A stretch of DNA of 9,071 nt from an uncultured Dysosmobacter sp. (GTDB lineage Bacteria; Bacillota; Clostridia; Oscillospirales; Oscillospiraceae), in the NCBI GenBank assembly GCA_934504065.1, contig CAKSVQ010000092.1:1-9071 (forward strand), read 5' to 3'. This document shows, one piece after another, positions 6,428-9,071 of the stretch. How positions within the stretch are numbered: the first letter of the stretch is position 1; each line of letters begins with the position of its first letter. Both the position numbers and the translations under genes were made by a program. The notes under the pieces were generated by a model. The model was not told the DNA's origin and made no database searches. It worked only from the letters and a program-made list of their open reading frames with translations.

Positions 6428-7444
6428 ATGCACATTTACTCTGCGGGGCAGTGGGTACTGCTGTTCTTTTTCTATTGCCTGTGCGGCTGGGTGTGGGAGA
6501 GCTGCTATGTCTCCCTGCGCAAGCGCCACTGGGTAAACCGGGGCTTTCTTCATGGGCCGCTGCTGCCGATCTACGGCTCCGGCGCCATCATCATTCTCTT
6601 CGCCACGCTTCCAGTGGCCGACAGTCTGCCGCTGGTGTGGCTTTTCGGAATGCTGGCCGCCACAGTGCTGGAATACGCCACCGGAGAGGCCATGGAGGCC
6701 ATCTTCAAGGTGCGCTACTGGGACTATTCCAACCAGCCCTTTAACCTCAACGGCCACATCTGCCTGACCAGCTCCATCGCGTGGGGATTTTTCTCCATTC
6801 TGCTGGTGCGTTTCGTGCACCCGCCCATTGCCAAGCTGCTCTCCGACATTCCCTCCTGGCTGGTCGATCCGCTGGCCTTCGCCCTGACGGCGGCGTTCAC
6901 CGTGGACGTGGTGCAGTCGGTGCAGGCTGCTCTGGACCTCAAGGAAATGCTCGCCAAGCTGACCGAGGAAAATGAGGAGGTCCGCCGCCTCGCCAAGCGG
7001 GCGGAGGTGGTCTCCGCCTTTGCCGAGGATGACCTGCGCCGCTTCCGGGAAAAGACGGCGCTGGAAAAGCAGCTTCTGCAGGCCCGGGTGGAGACGGAGC
7101 TTGCCCAGCGCCGCCAGCGCAGGCAGGAGCGGGTGGAGCAGACGCTCCGCCGCCGCACCGCCGCCAAGCTGGAAGTGCTGGACACCATCTCCGGCGCACT
7201 GCAAAACGCGCTGGACCATGTGGCGGAGCTGCCCGATCTGACCGCCGAGGCCATGGAGGCCCGCCGCGCCGAATTGAAGGAAGCGCTGGAAAAGATCCGC
7301 GACCGCAAGGCCGCTATCCGCTCCCGCACCGAGCGCACCTACCGCCGCTCTTTGCGCATCCTGCGCTCCAACCCCACCGCCCATGTCCGGGAGGAACTGA
7401 GCGAAGCGTTGGAACAGCTTCGCAAGCTGGACCGAAAATCATGA
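6428..7444 (+). CDS. PF06541-type membrane protein (putative ABC transporter permease family) with coiled-coil tail
   Basis: 338 residues. The first ~165 match what I recognise as the PF06541 family (named putative ABC transporter type IV/CmpB, though no ATPase is nearby): about five membrane helices (near 8-30, 46-65, 68-87, 113-132, 145-168) with family motifs GWVWESCYVSL, NRGFLHGPLLPIYG, LEYATGEAMEAIFKVRYWDYS and FNLNGHICL. From about residue 169 to the end the protein is a long, highly charged Arg/Glu/Ala/Leu helix, predicted to be a cytoplasmic coiled coil and rich in Arg pairs (RRQRRQERVEQTLRRR). The ATG at 6428 follows AGAGGAG by 6 bases. The gap to hemW is 14 bases, so translation is probably linked in one operon. 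The molecular function of this family is not established; transport is only a name-based guess. Confidence 0.8.
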   Translation: MHIYSAGQWVLLFFFYCLCGWVWESCYVSLRKRHWVNRGFLHGPLLPIYGSGAIIILFATLPVADSLPLVWLFGMLAATVLEYATGEAMEAIFKVRYWDYSNQPFNLNGHICLTSSIAWGFFSILLVRFVHPPIAKLLSDIPSWLVDPLAFALTAAFTVDVVQSVQAALDLKEMLAKLTEENEEVRRLAKRAEVVSAFAEDDLRRFREKTALEKQLLQARVETELAQRRQRRQERVEQTLRRRTAAKLEVLDTISGALQNALDHVAELPDLTAEAMEARRAELKEALEKIRDRKAAIRSRTERTYRRSLRILRSNPTAHVREELSEALEQLRKLDRKS

Positions 7445-7448
7445 AAAC

Positions 7449-7480
7449 ACCCCTGTCCGCGATCACGGACAGGGGTCTCT
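7449..7480. terminator. Bidirectional terminator between the hemW operon and the MATE gene
   Basis: A perfect 11-bp stem ACCCCTGTCCG/CGGACAGGGGT (7449-7459/7466-7476) has a 6-base loop. It is followed by CTCTTTT on the plus strand and by GTTTT on the minus strand. It starts 5 bases after the upstream stop codon and serves both convergent genes. Confidence 0.85.
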
Positions 7481-7493
7481 TTTCATATTCCGT

Positions 7494-8876
7494 TTAATCT
7501 CCGCGGCCGGAGAGCACTGCCTGCGCCTTTTTCATGGTGCGGCCAAGGAAGATGGCGCTGAGGATCAAAGACACGATCTCCGCCACAATGAAAGCGAACC
7601 ACACCAGCTCCAGCCGCCCGGTCCTTGCCAGCAGCCACGCCACCGGAAGCAGCACCACCAGCTGGCGGCACACCGAAACGGCCAGGCTGTACAGCGGATT
7701 GCCGATGGCCTGACACACCGAACCCGCGATGATGGCAAAACCCGCCAGCGGAAAATGGACCGAAATGATCCGCAGCGCCACCTTGCCGATGGACAGCATC
7801 TCGTCCGATGCGCTGAAAAAGCCCAGCAGCGTCTCCGGTGCCAGCTGAAACGCCGCAAGGCCGCAGCACATAATGCAGATGGCCGTGGCAATGGTGAGTT
7901 GCACCGTCTTTTTCACGCGGTCCATCCGCGCCGCGCCGTAGTTATAGGAAATGATGGGCACCATGCCGTTGTTCAGGCCAAACACTGGCATGAAGACGAA
8001 ACTCTGGAGCTTGAAGTACGCGCCGAATACCGCCGTGGCGGTCTTGGTGAAGCCAAAGAGAATTTTGTTCATGCCGAAGGTCATGATGGAACTGATGGAC
8101 TGCATGACGATGGAGGGAAAACCCACCCGGTAAATCTCCCCGGCAATGGCACGGTTCCAGCGAATTTCCCGGAGGATGATATGCACATCGGGATTTTTCT
8201 TCAAATTCATGATGATCGCAAGGATCGCCGCCAACATCTGCCCCGCCACCGTGGCAATGGCCGCCCCGGCCACCTCCAGCCGGGGGAAGCCGAACAGGCC
8301 AAAGATCAAAATGGGGTCCAGCACGATGTTAGTCAGTGCACCCACCAGCTGCGTACACATGGCCAGCGTGGTGCGGCCCGTGGATTGCAGCAGCCGCTCA
8401 AAGCAGAACTGGCTGAAAATGCCGATGGACAACCCCAGACAGATGGTGGCGTACTGCGTACCGTACTCCACAATGATCTCTTCCCCGCCCGCCTGCAGCT
8501 GGAAGAACGTGCGGGAAAAGCACACGCCGATCACCGCAAACACCACAAAGTTGCATAGTGAGAGGAAAATTCCGGTGTTCGCTGCCCGGTCCGCCATATC
8601 CTGATTCTTTTCTCCCAGAGACCGGGAGAGCAGGGCGTTGATGCCCACGGCAGTACCGCCGCCAAAGGCGATCATCAGGTTTTGCAGCGGGAATGCCAGC
8701 GACACGGCATTGAGGGCATCCTCACTGACCTTGGCCACGAACACGCTGTCCACCACGTTGTAAAGCGCCTGCACCAGCATGGAGATCATCATGGGGATCG
8801 CCATCCCGGCCAGCAGCCGTCCCACTGGCAGCACGCCCATTTTATTTTCCTGCCGTGGAGTATTCTGATCGTTCAT
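7494..8876 (-). CDS. MATE family multidrug/cation efflux transporter
   Basis: Twelve-helix inner-membrane antiporter of the MATE family, 460 residues, typical length. It is expected to export cationic drugs or metabolites driven by Na+ or H+. Two homologous halves are visible. The first starts at PVGRLLAGMAIPMMISMLVQALYN and contains FGGGTAVGINALLSRSLGE. The second starts near EIYRVGFPSIVMQSISS and contains FGLNNGMVPIISYNYGA. The linker region has LDPILIFGLFGFPRLEVAGAAIATVAGQ-type sequence, close to the MepA/DinF-like clostridial proteins; substrate cannot be read from sequence. I choose the ATG at 8876 because AGAAAGGAT lies about 8 bases upstream; the in-frame ATG at 8906 has no ribosome site. 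A 7-3-7 inverted repeat upstream may bind a repressor. No regulator gene is seen within the window. Confidence 0.93.
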   Translation of the reverse strand: MNDQNTPRQENKMGVLPVGRLLAGMAIPMMISMLVQALYNVVDSVFVAKVSEDALNAVSLAFPLQNLMIAFGGGTAVGINALLSRSLGEKNQDMADRAANTGIFLSLCNFVVFAVIGVCFSRTFFQLQAGGEEIIVEYGTQYATICLGLSIGIFSQFCFERLLQSTGRTTLAMCTQLVGALTNIVLDPILIFGLFGFPRLEVAGAAIATVAGQMLAAILAIIMNLKKNPDVHIILREIRWNRAIAGEIYRVGFPSIVMQSISSIMTFGMNKILFGFTKTATAVFGAYFKLQSFVFMPVFGLNNGMVPIISYNYGAARMDRVKKTVQLTIATAICIMCCGLAAFQLAPETLLGFFSASDEMLSIGKVALRIISVHFPLAGFAIIAGSVCQAIGNPLYSLAVSVCRQLVVLLPVAWLLARTGRLELVWFAFIVAEIVSLILSAIFLGRTMKKAQAVLSGRGD

Positions 8877-8922
8877 ATATCCAATCCTTTCTTTTTCACT
8901 TTTCATATTGAAAATTCAAATC

Positions 8923-8939
8923 GAAACCGCATCGGTTTC
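8923..8939. promoter_or_regulatory. Inverted repeat, possible operator of the MATE gene
   Basis: GAAACCG and CGGTTTC form a perfect 7-bp dyad around CAT, 46 bases upstream of the MATE start codon. I could not place a convincing sigma-A promoter around it, so its role as an operator is inferred from position and symmetry only. Confidence 0.35.
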
Positions 8940-8964
8940 TGGTATATCTCTTTGACATATTACA

Positions 8965-8988
8965 CGGCGCGGCCAAAAAGCCGCGCCG
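8965..8988. terminator. GC-rich stem-loop, possible terminator of the right-hand gene
   Basis: A perfect 9-bp stem CGGCGCGGC/GCCGCGCCG surrounds the loop CAAAAA. It lies 20 bases after the stop codon of the minus-strand gene at the right edge. There is no T-run after the stem on the minus strand, so an intrinsic terminator is likely by position but not by full form. Confidence 0.4.
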
Positions 8989-8990
8989 CT

Positions 8991-9010
8991 TCGTACATTT
9001 TCGTACATTT
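8991..9010. repeat. Exact tandem repeat, two 10-base units
   Basis: TCGTACATTT occurs twice in direct succession, immediately beyond (and overlapping by two bases) the stop codon of the right-edge gene. Two copies only; no function is evident. Confidence 0.6.
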
Positions 9011-9071
9011 ACTTTTTCAGTTCCCCGGTGGCCAGCTGGGTGAGGTAGGCGTTCAGGAACCCGTCCAGATC
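9009..9071 (-). CDS. C-terminal fragment of an unidentified protein
   Basis: The reverse strand reads an open frame from the window edge, DLDGFLNAYLTQLATGELKK, then TAA at 9011-9009. Codon use is like that of the neighbours, and a hairpin follows the stop. Twenty residues are too few for identification. It runs in the same direction as the MATE gene, 132 bases ahead of it, so it could be a transcriptional neighbour, but the GC-rich stem-loop between them suggests separation. The fragment would be confirmed or dismissed by sequence beyond the right edge. Confidence 0.5.
   Translation of the reverse strand, partial: DLDGFLNAYLTQLATGELKK

Noticed and set aside
6257..7384. A 375-codon minus-strand open frame opposite the hemW end and the PF06541 gene
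   Set aside because: It is antisense to two recognised genes and crosses their boundary, with a Gly/His/Gln-rich composition typical of shadow frames.
8952..8957. Plus-strand TTGACA as a promoter -35 box
   Set aside because: No -10 box follows at 16-18 bases (the GC hairpin is there) and no plus-strand gene lies downstream in the window.

Overview
The window looks like chromosomal core DNA from a GC-rich, spore-forming member of the Clostridia, most likely an Oscillospiraceae-type gut bacterium. The reasons are a SpoVAC spore protein behind a sigma-G-type promoter, an M-box leader in front of mgtE, Gram-positive-style ribosome binding sites (GGAGG/AGGAG) and high GC coding DNA. The taxon is inferred from gene content, not from a database search. 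I see no prophage, insertion sequence, CRISPR array, tRNA or rRNA.

Layout. On the left, two DNA-maintenance genes lie on the minus strand: radC (1806-2477), then uvrB (starts at 1538 and runs off the left edge). Between them is a 268-base gap packed with stem-loops. radC has two tandem sigma-A-type promoters and a LexA-like (SOS) box. Divergent from radC is mgtE (2983-4365, plus), with a sigma-A promoter at 2666-2694, an M-box magnesium riboswitch and two consecutive intrinsic terminators before the start codon. The 505-base gap 2478-2982 is therefore almost wholly regulatory.

mgtE converges on spoVAC (4635-5072, minus). The gap between them holds another row of hairpins, including a perfect 28-base palindrome, and ends in a bidirectional terminator. 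spoVAC is divergent from hemW (5202-6413, plus); a near-perfect sigma-G promoter and a sigma-A promoter sit back to back between them. hemW is followed after 14 bases by a PF06541-type membrane protein with a long charged C-terminal helix (6428-7444), probably in the same transcript. A bidirectional terminator (7449-7480) separates this pair from a convergent MATE efflux pump (7494-8876, minus). The last 63 bases hold the C-terminus of an unidentified minus-strand gene.

The themes are DNA repair (uvrB, radC), magnesium supply (mgtE), spore dipicolinate uptake (spoVAC), heme handling (hemW) and drug/cation export (MATE). Apart from hemW with its neighbour, the genes appear to be independently regulated units. 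No wholly new system is evident. The most unusual items are the two hairpin-rich intergenic elements, the isolated spoVAC, the double terminator after the M-box and the coiled-coil PF06541 protein.
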